Source: an uncultured Christensenellaceae bacterium
GTDB taxonomy: Bacteria; Bacillota; Clostridia; Christensenellales; Borkfalkiaceae
Direction of reading: 5' to 3'
NCBI GenBank assembly: GCA_910587005.1
Contig: CAJULB010000002.1
Coordinates: 1-64,000 of the forward strand
Length of the DNA: 64,000 nt
A program made the translations under genes and the position numbers. The notes below the pieces were generated by a model that was given only the letters and a program-made list of their open reading frames with translations, was not told the DNA's origin and made no database searches. Positions 15,393-23,357 of the stretch are shown here, piece after piece. Position 1 is the first letter of the stretch, and each line of letters opens with the position of its first letter.

Positions 15393-16052
15393 ATGATTGA
15401 CATTAAAACTTGGGTAAAGGCTTTTACAAACAAGGTTGAGCAAACTTTTTCTAACCGTGTATGGTATATAGGGTTGCAAGGCAGTTACGGCAGAGGCGAA
15501 GCAACGGAAACAAGCGATATTGACGTAGTTGTTATTCTCGACGAATTGCGTATAGACGATTTGAAAGTCTATCGTGATATACTCGATACACTGCCGAACA
15601 GAGAACTTATTTGCGGTTTTATTTCGGGCAAGGACGAACTTTTGAATTGGGAAACGAGCGACCTTTTTCAATTCTATTATGACACCACGCCCATTAAAGG
15701 AACTCTCGATTGCTTGCTCGAAAATATAGATAAAAAAGCAGTAAAACGGGCTATAAAAATAGGTGCGTGCAATATTTATCACGCTTGCGTGCATAACTTC
15801 GTACACGAAAAAAGTGAAGATATACTTCGCTCGCTTTACAAATCGGCATTGTTTGTGATACAAGCAGTATGGTTTTACGAAACGGGCAAGTACATAAAGT
15901 CTAAAACCGAATTGCAAAACGCAATCGTTCCGCCGTCCGCCGTTCTTACGACGGCACTCAACTTAAAGAACGGCGCAGACGTAAAGTTTGAAGAAATGTC
16001 AGAGTTGCTTATAAATTGGGCGAAAACGTGTATTAGAGGATACACAGAATGA
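15393..16052 (+). CDS. Nucleotidyltransferase-domain protein (aminoglycoside-adenylyltransferase-like fold)
   Basis: 219 residues from ATG at 15393. GSYGRGEATETSDIDVVVI is the GSxxxG..D-x-D active site of the DNA polymerase-beta nucleotidyltransferase superfamily. The rest is helical, as in stand-alone nucleotidyltransferases and resistance adenylyltransferases. The substrate cannot be told from sequence. It overlaps the next gene (ATGA). Confidence 0.8.
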   Translation: MIDIKTWVKAFTNKVEQTFSNRVWYIGLQGSYGRGEATETSDIDVVVILDELRIDDLKVYRDILDTLPNRELICGFISGKDELLNWETSDLFQFYYDTTPIKGTLDCLLENIDKKAVKRAIKIGACNIYHACVHNFVHEKSEDILRSLYKSALFVIQAVWFYETGKYIKSKTELQNAIVPPSAVLTTALNLKNGADVKFEEMSELLINWAKTCIRGYTE

Positions 16053-16810
16053 AAAATTGGTTTACGATTGACAAAATAGACGACACGACGTATATCATAA
16101 GCGAATACCGACATTGGGAAGAAACGCACTGCTATCTTTTAATCGGCAGTGAGCGTTGTCTTTTGATAGATACAGGGCTTGGCATTTGCAATATTTATGA
16201 CGAAGTACGCAAACTGATAGATAAGCACATTACCGCCGTTGCCACTCATATCCATTGGGATCACATAGGCGGACATAAATACTTTCCAGATTTTTACGCC
16301 CACAAAGCCGAGTTGGATTGGCTTAACGGCAAATTTCCGCTTTCTATTCAGACCGTCCGTGATATGGTTATAGACCGTTGCGATTTACCCGAAGACTTTG
16401 ACGTTAGCAAGTACGAGTTGTTTCAGGGAACGCCGACAATGGTTTTGAACGGCGGCGAAATCATAGATTTGGGCGATAGAAAAATCAAAGTGTTACATAC
16501 CGCAGGACATTCGCCCGGACACCTTTGTTTTTGGGAACAGGAACGGGGTTACATATTTACGGGTGATTTGATTTACAAAGATACTTTGTTTGCTTATTAT
16601 CCGTCAACAGACCCCGAAGCGTATTTACAATCACTTGAAATGATAGCGGCGTTACCGTCAAAAAGACTTTTCCCCGCTCATCACTCACTTGATATACAGC
16701 CCGAAATTGCTGTTAGAATGAGAGATGCTTTCCGTGAATTGAAAGCACAAGGACATTTGCATCACGGCGCAGGAACATTCGATTACGGCGATTGGGCGGT
16801 ATGGTTATAA
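16049..16810 (+). CDS. MBL-fold metallo-hydrolase
   Basis: 253 residues. THIHWDHIGGH is the HxHxDH metal site; HTAGHSPGH, FTGDLIYKD and PAHHS give the remaining His/Asp ligands of a glyoxalase II-like binuclear zinc centre. Soluble. Substrate unknown. Second gene of the 15393-17290 operon. Confidence 0.88.
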   Translation: MKNWFTIDKIDDTTYIISEYRHWEETHCYLLIGSERCLLIDTGLGICNIYDEVRKLIDKHITAVATHIHWDHIGGHKYFPDFYAHKAELDWLNGKFPLSIQTVRDMVIDRCDLPEDFDVSKYELFQGTPTMVLNGGEIIDLGDRKIKVLHTAGHSPGHLCFWEQERGYIFTGDLIYKDTLFAYYPSTDPEAYLQSLEMIAALPSKRLFPAHHSLDIQPEIAVRMRDAFRELKAQGHLHHGAGTFDYGDWAVWL

Positions 16811-16831
16811 AAATTAAAATGGAGTTGAAAT

Positions 16832-17290
16832 ATGGAACAGTTGATATTCAGTTTATCCGATTTTATAAACGGTGATACATTTCCTATCGACCACACAGGC
16901 AGAGGGAAAGACTTGTCGCCCGAAATTGTAATTGAAAATCTTTCCGATAATGTCAAAACGCTTGCGGTTACTTTGGAAGATATAAGCCACCCGATAAAAA
17001 ACTTTACGCATTGGATTATTTGGAATATTCCGGCAACAAGCAAAATCGAAAAGGCAATCTCGAAAGGAAAATACGTTTCGGATATAGGCGCAACACAAGG
17101 CGTAGCATACGGTATGCACAAATACGCCGGTCCGAAACCGCCTCGTGGTAAGACGCATAAATATCGTATAACGGTTTATGCGTTAGACTGCTTGATAGAC
17201 TTATCTGCGAATAAGCGAAAAAAGCACTTTCTTAAAAAAGCCGAAAATCATATTTTGCAAAAAGGCTGCCTTGAATATAAGTTTGAGTAA
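16832..17290 (+). CDS. YbhB/YbcL (PEBP, Raf-kinase-inhibitor-like) family protein
   Basis: 152 residues, full length. The conserved LSPEIVIEN start, TLAVTLEDISHP, HWIIWNIP and GPKPPRGKTHKY (anion-binding pocket) are present. Bacterial members are soluble proteins of unclear function that bind small anionic ligands. Ribosome site GGAG upstream; ends at a terminator. Confidence 0.9.
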   Translation: MEQLIFSLSDFINGDTFPIDHTGRGKDLSPEIVIENLSDNVKTLAVTLEDISHPIKNFTHWIIWNIPATSKIEKAISKGKYVSDIGATQGVAYGMHKYAGPKPPRGKTHKYRITVYALDCLIDLSANKRKKHFLKKAENHILQKGCLEYKFE

Positions 17291-17293
17291 ACC

Positions 17294-17331
17294 AAAAGCC
17301 GAAAGATCTGCTGACCTCTCGGCTTTTTTTG
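17294..17331. terminator. Bidirectional terminator
   Basis: AAAAGCCGA..AG and CT..TCGGCTTTT pair and are followed by Ts on the plus strand and, through the leading A run, on the minus strand. It separates the PEBP gene from the convergent YdeI-like gene. Confidence 0.8.
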
Positions 17332-17352
17332 TTAGATAAATTGAAATTTATC

Positions 17353-17913
17353 TTACATCGGTTTTAGATTTTTATTAAGCCGTTCTACCATCCACGCAAT
17401 TCTCTTTTCGCGCCCCGTGTCCGTTTTGGCATCTAAATATGCTTTTACATACGTTTTCTTTACCGATAATGACATTGCCGAAAAATTTGTATAAGCAGGC
17501 TCATAGGCTTTCAAAATTTCGGCAAGCGCGGCAATTTGTTCTTCCGTAACCGCCGCAGGTTTCGGGGCATACCATTGTCCGTTTTGTTTTGCTTCCTCGA
17601 TTTTCTTTCTGCCGAAGTCAGTCATAAGTCCCCGTTCTTCGAGAACTTTTACCAAAGTCTTGTTTTTCTCCGACCACTTGCAGTTCACTCGGCGCATAGA
17701 AAAATACTTTTTATAGGTATTGTTATCAATGCTTTGCATTTGTCCGTCAATCCAACTAAAGCAAAGGGCTTCTTCCAATGCTTCGTCTGCTTTAATCGTT
17801 TTCGGATTGCCGTGCTTACCAAACAAAAGCCAAACGCCATCGGTAGAAAGACAATTTTCAGTTAGCCAATTTCGGAATTCCGCTCTTTCCGAAAATACCA
17901 ATATATCGTTCAT
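17353..17913 (-). CDS. YdeI/OmpD-associated-family protein
   Basis: 186 residues from ATG at 17913 with GGAGAG upstream; the longer frame begins inside the leader. Sequence features F..RAEFRNWLTEN, CFSWIDGQM, KYFSMRR and the C-terminal REKRIAWMVERL match the YdeI (OmdA) family of small cytoplasmic proteins linked to stress responses in some bacteria. Own promoter; leader shared with tag. Confidence 0.8.
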   Translation of the reverse strand: MNDILVFSERAEFRNWLTENCLSTDGVWLLFGKHGNPKTIKADEALEEALCFSWIDGQMQSIDNNTYKKYFSMRRVNCKWSEKNKTLVKVLEERGLMTDFGRKKIEEAKQNGQWYAPKPAAVTEEQIAALAEILKAYEPAYTNFSAMSLSVKKTYVKAYLDAKTDTGREKRIAWMVERLNKNLKPM

Positions 17914-17918
17914 TTTTC

Positions 17919-17941
17919 TCTCCGCTAAATTACTGTTTATC
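17919..17941 (-). repeat. 23-bp leader shared with tag (copy 2)
   Basis: Exact inverted copy of 8493-8515, including the ribosome site. It lies directly before the YdeI-like start. Confidence 0.8.
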
Positions 17942-17960
17942 ACTCTATATGAGCAAATAT

Positions 17961-17988
17961 ATTATAACACATTTGAAGAAAAAATCAA
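17961..17988 (-). promoter_or_regulatory. Sigma-A promoter of the YdeI-like gene
   Basis: On the minus strand TTGATT (17988-17983), 16-base spacer, TATAAT (17966-17961). The -35 and -10 hexamers equal those of tag. Confidence 0.65.
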
Positions 17989-18031
17989 AGTAAATGGTAT
18001 TCTTAATCATAGATTTATATGCTAACTGACA

Positions 18032-18097
18032 GCAGGGCGTGTGCTTGTCTTGATACGAGGGCGTCGCTGCGCGCCGCCAGACAAGCACACGCCCTGC
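18032..18097 (-). other. Origin-adjacent hairpin 2, element B
   Basis: A perfect 18-bp inverted repeat (18032-18049 / 18080-18097; arms contain GTGTGCTTGTC) with a 30-base GC-rich loop. It matches hairpin 2 of element A in position relative to hairpin 1 and in stem and loop sequence. Confidence 0.75.
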
Positions 18098-18136
18098 ACA
18101 ACCCAACACAACGCAACGGAGATTGCAGCAACAAAA

Positions 18137-18202
18137 GCGGCGGCTAAAATACGGGGTCGCGCGCAGGCTTTCCGCGATCCCCGCATTTCTTTACGCCGCC
18201 GC
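18137..18202 (-). other. Rolling-circle origin hairpin 1, element B
   Basis: Outer GCGGCGG / CCGCCGC arms enclose CGGGGtCGCG / CGCGatCCCCG. The loop on the minus strand carries GGAAAGCCTGCGCG (18173-18160), identical over 14 bases to the loop of element A. It lies five bases from the rep stop codon. Likely the nick site for the Rep at 18207-19241. Confidence 0.78.
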
Positions 18203-18206
18203 GTTT

Positions 18207-19241
18207 TCAGTTGCATTTCCGCATTTTCGCTATGACTTCGGGGCTTACTTTACCCATAAGCACGCCTTCGTCCCAACAGTTGAAATCGTCGAATAAAAGC
18301 AGTTTTTTATCCTCTTGCCCGATAGTCGATACTATGTCCTCGTCCATAATGTCCGAGATAAAGTATTGATACATACCTTTGCTGTACACAATTCTTTCGC
18401 CGGTCTTTTCTATGTACTTCATAAGATACGCCAGCGATTCGCCTAAAAGCCTTTTGTCTAATTCCTTAAAGTCGTTACGCCCAAAGCGTTCCTCGAAATA
18501 GGTATTGAGGTTTATCGTCTGCATGGTGTGCGTTACCGTACTGAAATCGGTCTTTTCCACAAGTTCGCCCACCATAGCGTTATCGGGTACGTTGAAAAGC
18601 CCGTGAAAGTGCAACCTTTTCTTTTCGGGCGAGCGTTCCCATACGCCCATATACCGCCAGCCTTGCCTATATGCAAGCAAGGACAGTTTGTTTTTGAGTT
18701 TCTTCTTAAAGGTTTCTTCCGTATGCTTTTTATCGTCGTAGGTAAAAGTGCAAAAATAGTTGAAGTCCGCCAAGTTTGCCTTTCGCACCATACGCACACG
18801 GCGAGCGACGATATTGCGGTATTTGCGTTCCATACCTAAATCGACATACCATTTTAGTTGTTCCACGCTGTCAAAGTACGGGAACAGTCCGTCCATAATC
18901 TTTAATGCCCGTTCTTTTTTCGGGAGGTCTAAATACTCGTCATACAGTTCGTCAAACAGTTCTCTTTTCGTGAGTTTACGCTCTCGCATAGAGGGCGTAA
19001 CAGCCATTTCAGCCTCGCATACGCCGTCCGTTATAACTTTGTCCGCATCCGTCATTTCGTCCGTCTTACAAGGAATTAAAGGCTCTGTCGCCTTGTCGGT
19101 GTCAGAGCCTTGTTCCTTTGTATCGACGACGGTAATTTCTTCTTCGACGGTCTTTGGACGGTAGCGTTTGGGACGTTCCGTATGCGGAATAGCGATATAG
19201 TGCGAGCCGTCGTAATATACTTTGGTTTCACCGAAAGCCAT
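18207..19241 (-). CDS. rep: HUH-type rolling-circle Rep, inovirus-like element B
   Basis: 344 residues. A variable acidic region (about 25-90) precedes the Rep core: YFCTFTYDD (motif 1), LHFHGLF (HUH metal site) and YLMKYIEKTGE (catalytic Tyr region). The C-terminus EDKKLLLFDDFNC..GKVSPEVIAKM matches the Rep of element A. It initiates rolling-circle replication of the ssDNA genome. Start ATG has only a weak ribosome site. Last gene of the minus-strand structural/replication run. Confidence 0.87.
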   Translation of the reverse strand: MAFGETKVYYDGSHYIAIPHTERPKRYRPKTVEEEITVVDTKEQGSDTDKATEPLIPCKTDEMTDADKVITDGVCEAEMAVTPSMRERKLTKRELFDELYDEYLDLPKKERALKIMDGLFPYFDSVEQLKWYVDLGMERKYRNIVARRVRMVRKANLADFNYFCTFTYDDKKHTEETFKKKLKNKLSLLAYRQGWRYMGVWERSPEKKRLHFHGLFNVPDNAMVGELVEKTDFSTVTHTMQTINLNTYFEERFGRNDFKELDKRLLGESLAYLMKYIEKTGERIVYSKGMYQYFISDIMDEDIVSTIGQEDKKLLLFDDFNCWDEGVLMGKVSPEVIAKMRKCN

Positions 19242-19278
19242 AACGCATTTTCACGTCGGAGTTTAACCGTCTGACGCC

Positions 19279-19491
19279 TTACTTACGCCGTTTATTGTAT
19301 TCGGGCGTGTTCTTGTAAAGCAAAGCGTATTCGTAATTTCCGTGAACTTTCATTGCCTGTTTGAGCATTTTTTGGTCGCCCCTATACGCCGCTATGCGTA
19401 AGGCGCTCTCGCTGTCGTGATAGCCGTTTTCGAGTTCTCTGACGGAACAGTTACGGGCAAGACGCTTTTGTTTTGCGGTAAAAAATCCCAC
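19279..19491 (-). CDS. Small basic protein
   Basis: 70 residues from a GTG start with GGAGGT upstream. Basic, helical (TAKQKRLARNCSVREL..). Unknown; located between rep and the basic protein upstream of it. Confidence 0.55.
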   Translation of the reverse strand: MGFFTAKQKRLARNCSVRELENGYHDSESALRIAAYRGDQKMLKQAMKVHGNYEYALLYKNTPEYNKRRK

Positions 19492-19493
19492 GC

Positions 19494-19814
19494 TTATTTA
19501 CCTCCTTTTTTAGATTTGCGGTTTTGCTTTTTTGCGAGTTTGCGCTCTCGCTCGGCTTGCCGTTTTTCGAGTTTCAAACGGCGTTTTTCCTGCTTGATTT
19601 TTGCTTGCTGTTTCTTGTTGACCTGCTTTTGATACCGCCGATCTTCTTTGTCGATTTTCTTAAACGACTTTTTCATATTCTTAAAAATGTAATTCAGAAT
19701 TTTGTCGTTGTATTTGTCCGGCACGAAGTCGGCGGTGTCGAGCGTTCTTGAAAATGTTTCGTAATACTTTTGAAGGCAAGCGTTGATGAGTTTGTTTTTG
19801 TTGTAGTTCAGCAT
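19494..19814 (-). CDS. Basic coiled-coil protein next to Zot
   Basis: 106 residues. The second half is a Lys/Arg/Gln/Glu-rich helix (about 55-106), likely a coiled coil or nucleic-acid-binding tail. It overlaps the end of the Zot gene by seven bases. Unknown function; it may help bring ssDNA to the assembly site. Confidence 0.6.
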   Translation of the reverse strand: MLNYNKNKLINACLQKYYETFSRTLDTADFVPDKYNDKILNYIFKNMKKSFKKIDKEDRRYQKQVNKKQQAKIKQEKRRLKLEKRQAERERKLAKKQNRKSKKGGK

Positions 19815-20632
19815 ATCTGTTTACCTCGCTTTTGATAGTAGCCTTCGGGCAGTTCGTCATCGTTTTGTTCGAGATAGCGGATATAGCCTTCGAGCGTTTG
19901 CTCTGTCGGCTCGGACGGCGAGTAATCAAAATCCTCGTCGAAATGTCCCTGATAAAATTTCGGTTTACAGCACTGACTGTCGTAGCAAGCGAACACGTTG
20001 TAGTCCGCCGTAACGACCTCTGCCGTATAGCAAGATTTGTCCTGCTTACCGCTCGCCATATACTTGTCGAAAAGACTGCTGTTCTCTATTCGGCGAATAT
20101 GCCAAGTGAGAGCGCAGGGCTTTCCGAAACCGTCATAGGCAATGTCTAACTTAACTATCTCTATGAACTGCGACAACTCCCGAATATTGACGTCGATTAA
20201 CATAGGTCTTTGCGTGTCTAAATAGACGTCTAAATCGTTATGCCCGTGCTGTTCGTACCACCTTGACTGCCAATCGGGAAAGTACATTGAAAGTCTGCTG
20301 TTGAGGTATTTCTGCGCTTCCGTTATGCAGATGACCTCGTAAGGCAGATTGTAATGCGTCTTTACGAACGGATTGTCAAAGCCCAAGCGGTAAGGGTTGA
20401 TACGACGGCTGAAACGGGGACTGTACCGATAGCGTTTGAACGTCATATCGTAGTTAGCCGAAACGCAGTGAATCGGCACAGTCTTAATCCCGTCGAAACC
20501 GTTTTGTATCTTCCCGATAATCTCACGAGCCATTGCACGGTTGCGAGCCTTGTCGAACGCATAGCCGTTGGCGACGTGCGTCATAAAACAGGTCTTGCCC
20601 GTGCGGGGCGGTGCGAAAATTATCGTTATCAT
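19808..20632 (-). CDS. zot: Zot/pI-family inovirus morphogenesis ATPase
   Basis: 274 residues. Walker A APPRTGKT at residues 7-14 follows the MITIIFAP start typical of the Zot/pI family. A Walker-B-like hydrophobic stretch (EVICITEAQ) and DVYLDTQRPMLID, typical of the sensor region of this family, follow. Inovirus pI/Zot proteins sit at the inner membrane and drive extrusion of the phage. No C-terminal membrane segment is obvious, so anchoring may depend on neighbours. This is the hallmark gene that makes element B inovirus-like. Confidence 0.85.
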   Translation of the reverse strand: MITIIFAPPRTGKTCFMTHVANGYAFDKARNRAMAREIIGKIQNGFDGIKTVPIHCVSANYDMTFKRYRYSPRFSRRINPYRLGFDNPFVKTHYNLPYEVICITEAQKYLNSRLSMYFPDWQSRWYEQHGHNDLDVYLDTQRPMLIDVNIRELSQFIEIVKLDIAYDGFGKPCALTWHIRRIENSSLFDKYMASGKQDKSCYTAEVVTADYNVFACYDSQCCKPKFYQGHFDEDFDYSPSEPTEQTLEGYIRYLEQNDDELPEGYYQKRGKQIC

Positions 20633-20636
20633 AGGC

Positions 20637-22817
20637 TTACCTTAAAACCATAACGTCCCAGAACGTCATTTGTTCGAGATAGAAACCTGCTTCGTCATTC
20701 CATTCGACAGTCAGTTCGCCGTCATTCTTACACGAGATAGTTATAGTAAACGTGTTGTCCGTTCCGTAGTCCACAAGCCCGAGCGTCGAAACGAAAGGTG
20801 TCGTACTCTTGATTTCTGCTTGACCGCCGCCATAGCCGCCGTTTATGTTTCCGTATTCGTCCATAGCGTACCATGCGTCGTAATACTGCCAGCCGTAACA
20901 GCCGTTGCCGTCGGGCGAATTGTACCAATAACTGTTGTTGCCGGTATCGTGTATGTTCGCCTGCATAAAGTTGACGCTTATCTTGACCTTATCGCCCGCT
21001 TTCAAACCGTCAATGTGAACGGTCGTCGAATTTCCGCTGTAACCGTCGGAATATGCGTGGTAGGCTTCGTTTCTTAACAGCGTCCACGTTCCGAACTTCG
21101 CCGTAAAGGTGGTATTGCCCGTAATTTTGTAAGTAGCGATATTTACAATGTCAGTTCCGTTCACAGTCCAGCCCTTAAAGGTTTCGCTGTCGAAATTCGG
21201 TCTTGTCGCATAACTGCCGTTCGTTACTTCCTGTGTAGATACCGTAGTATTGCCGTTTTTGAACGTAACGGTAAACTTATCCACACGGAATATTGCCGTG
21301 AACGTCGTATTGCCGACAATCATATACTTGCTTACGTCAACGGTATTCGTTCCGTCCACAGACCAGCCGACGAATACATGGTTTGTCTTTGTCGGATTGT
21401 TCGGCACGGTAGGCTTGCCGTGTTTTTCGACAACCTGCGTACTGTGCGTTTTGCCGTCCGCAATGAATTTGACCTCGTATTTGTAGGTAATATCGGCAAC
21501 GAATACGGTGTCTGCCGTTATGCGGTATTCGCTTACGTCTTTCATTATGCCGTTGACCTTCCAGCCATTGAATACCTTATACGCCGTTGACGACGCCTGA
21601 GGCGCAGTCGCATAGTTTCCGCTTCTTACGGTTTCGGTTTTCAGCGTCGTATCCTCGTACTTGAAAATAACCGAATACAGCCTTGTAAATTTCGCCGTGA
21701 ATGTTACGTTCTGCGTTACGGTGTAGGTCGTGAGATTGACGACGTTGTTTCCGTCTATCGTCCAGCCGTCGAACACATATCCGTTCTTGGAAGGGTTGGC
21801 AGGTATGGTAACTTTGGCGTCTTTGAGTACGATTTGACTGCCTCTGTTTTCGCCGTCCACCATAAAATTGACTTCGTACTTGTGCGTAACGTCGGCAACG
21901 ATTTTCGTATTTTGCGTGATGCGATAGGTAGCAAGGTCGATAGGCTCTCCGTCAACCGTCCAGCCGTTGAATATAACGTAAGCCGTTGAGGTCGGCGTCG
22001 TTACCGTCAAAAGACTGTTCTTGTTTACAACCTGTATGCTGTAAACGCTGCCGTCGAACTCGAACGTGGCGACAACCTGTTCGCCTGTTTCCAAAGACGA
22101 CAAATACTGCTCGTAGTAACTGACCGATTTTTGCAATTCCGCAATCTTGTTGTTGAGTGCATTGACCGTTGACGAATTGTCTTGCATTTGCAACGTAAGG
22201 TCGGCTATTTGATTATTCAGACCGACGATTTGTGCGTTCAGCCCGTTAATCGTGCGGGTGTTCAGTTCGTTGGTTTCCTGCAACTGCGAATTGAGCGACT
22301 GCAAATTTGCAATTTGCTCGTTTAACTGCGTGATTTGCCTTGCGTTCTCGTCTTTGTTCGCCTGTAACGACAGTACCTGATTATTGAGCGTGGCGATCTG
22401 CCCGTTCAAATCGGCAATAGTCGTTTCGTTGCTTGACTTGATTGTGTTCAGCGTGTCGATTTGCGTTTGCAGAGCGGTTTTCTGCTCGGTGAGCGTAGCG
22501 ACCTGTCCCTGATAGTCCTTTATGGAATTATTGAGGGCGGTCGCCTCGCTCGTGTACTGCGAGATTAAGTCGTTCTGTGTGGTTATAGTGTCCCTGTAAC
22601 CGTTTATAAGTTCCTCGTATTCGTCCTTGTCCGCAAGGGCTTTATTGAAGCCGTCCTCGTAGGCGTTCTGTACGTCGTCCTGCGTATAAAGACCGTTGCC
22701 AGCCATTCCGTCCTTGACTTTCGACCAATTTATAATGCCCCACGTCAGAACGAACGCAAACGCAGCGATTATGAGAATACTGAAAATGATTGTTAATACT
22801 TTTCTTGTCGTTGACAT
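20637..22817 (-). CDS. Membrane-anchored coiled-coil protein with InlB B-repeats (adsorption protein candidate)
   Basis: 726 residues. Membrane segment at about 8-28, then a long heptad coiled coil (about 60-240, rich in L, Q, N), then about five InlB/Listeria-Bacteroides-type repeats with F.GWTVDG and Y.IT.NT..TAKF, then a C-terminal beta domain (about 590-726) with Gly/Tyr/Trp-rich loops. In an inovirus this size and build suits the tip adsorption protein (pIII analogue). It follows the Zot gene's neighbours in the same operon. Role inferred from context. Confidence 0.7.
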   Translation of the reverse strand: MSTTRKVLTIIFSILIIAAFAFVLTWGIINWSKVKDGMAGNGLYTQDDVQNAYEDGFNKALADKDEYEELINGYRDTITTQNDLISQYTSEATALNNSIKDYQGQVATLTEQKTALQTQIDTLNTIKSSNETTIADLNGQIATLNNQVLSLQANKDENARQITQLNEQIANLQSLNSQLQETNELNTRTINGLNAQIVGLNNQIADLTLQMQDNSSTVNALNNKIAELQKSVSYYEQYLSSLETGEQVVATFEFDGSVYSIQVVNKNSLLTVTTPTSTAYVIFNGWTVDGEPIDLATYRITQNTKIVADVTHKYEVNFMVDGENRGSQIVLKDAKVTIPANPSKNGYVFDGWTIDGNNVVNLTTYTVTQNVTFTAKFTRLYSVIFKYEDTTLKTETVRSGNYATAPQASSTAYKVFNGWKVNGIMKDVSEYRITADTVFVADITYKYEVKFIADGKTHSTQVVEKHGKPTVPNNPTKTNHVFVGWSVDGTNTVDVSKYMIVGNTTFTAIFRVDKFTVTFKNGNTTVSTQEVTNGSYATRPNFDSETFKGWTVNGTDIVNIATYKITGNTTFTAKFGTWTLLRNEAYHAYSDGYSGNSTTVHIDGLKAGDKVKISVNFMQANIHDTGNNSYWYNSPDGNGCYGWQYYDAWYAMDEYGNINGGYGGGQAEIKSTTPFVSTLGLVDYGTDNTFTITISCKNDGELTVEWNDEAGFYLEQMTFWDVMVLR

Positions 22818-22829
22818 TGTTTGCCTCCT

Positions 22830-23357
22830 TTATAAAATTTCGATTATCTGCAACCGAATACCGTTGTCTTTGAAATACTGTTCCAAAAATTGAGCGTTTT
22901 CGTTTCCGGTGGTTGCAAGGGTGAGTTGTGTTTTACCGCTTAAAAACTTGACGGATATTTTCATTGTTGCGCTGTTGACGATTTTGCCTTCGGTATTGTA
23001 AAAGTCCATATTGACCGTAGAAAACACCGAGCCTGCGTTGATTTCCGTATTGAGCAAAACGTAATCGTTCAGCACTACCTGATACGTCTTTTTCTGTCCG
23101 TCGAAGTCGTCCACTTTCAGCAGTTCTTTCTCGAAAGAGTAAGTATTCGTATCGTCGTATAGGTCGTGATAGAAAACGACGCTTGTTGACGAGTAATTAA
23201 AACTTTCTTGCGAAAACCTATTTGAAATGTCTATACTGCCGTTGACGTAACTTTCGGCTTTGATTTCCTTGTACAAACGGATTCCACAGAAAACGCCTGC
23301 AACGATAAGCACGAAAGCGAGCAGATAAAGAATAACCAAGCCTATGATTTTCTTCAT
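22830..23357 (-). CDS. Single-pass membrane protein, structural candidate
   Basis: 175 residues: one membrane segment (about 5-27) and a beta-rich outer domain. GGAGGT site; its start overlaps the end of the 432-residue gene (ATGA). Possibly a minor virion or assembly protein. No family recognised. Confidence 0.6.
   Translation of the reverse strand: MKKIIGLVILYLLAFVLIVAGVFCGIRLYKEIKAESYVNGSIDISNRFSQESFNYSSTSVVFYHDLYDDTNTYSFEKELLKVDDFDGQKKTYQVVLNDYVLLNTEINAGSVFSTVNMDFYNTEGKIVNSATMKISVKFLSGKTQLTLATTGNENAQFLEQYFKDNGIRLQIIEIL

Noticed and set aside
18022..18235. Short frames across the origin of element B
   Set aside because: Overlap palindromes; Arg/Ala-rich translation of hairpin sequence.
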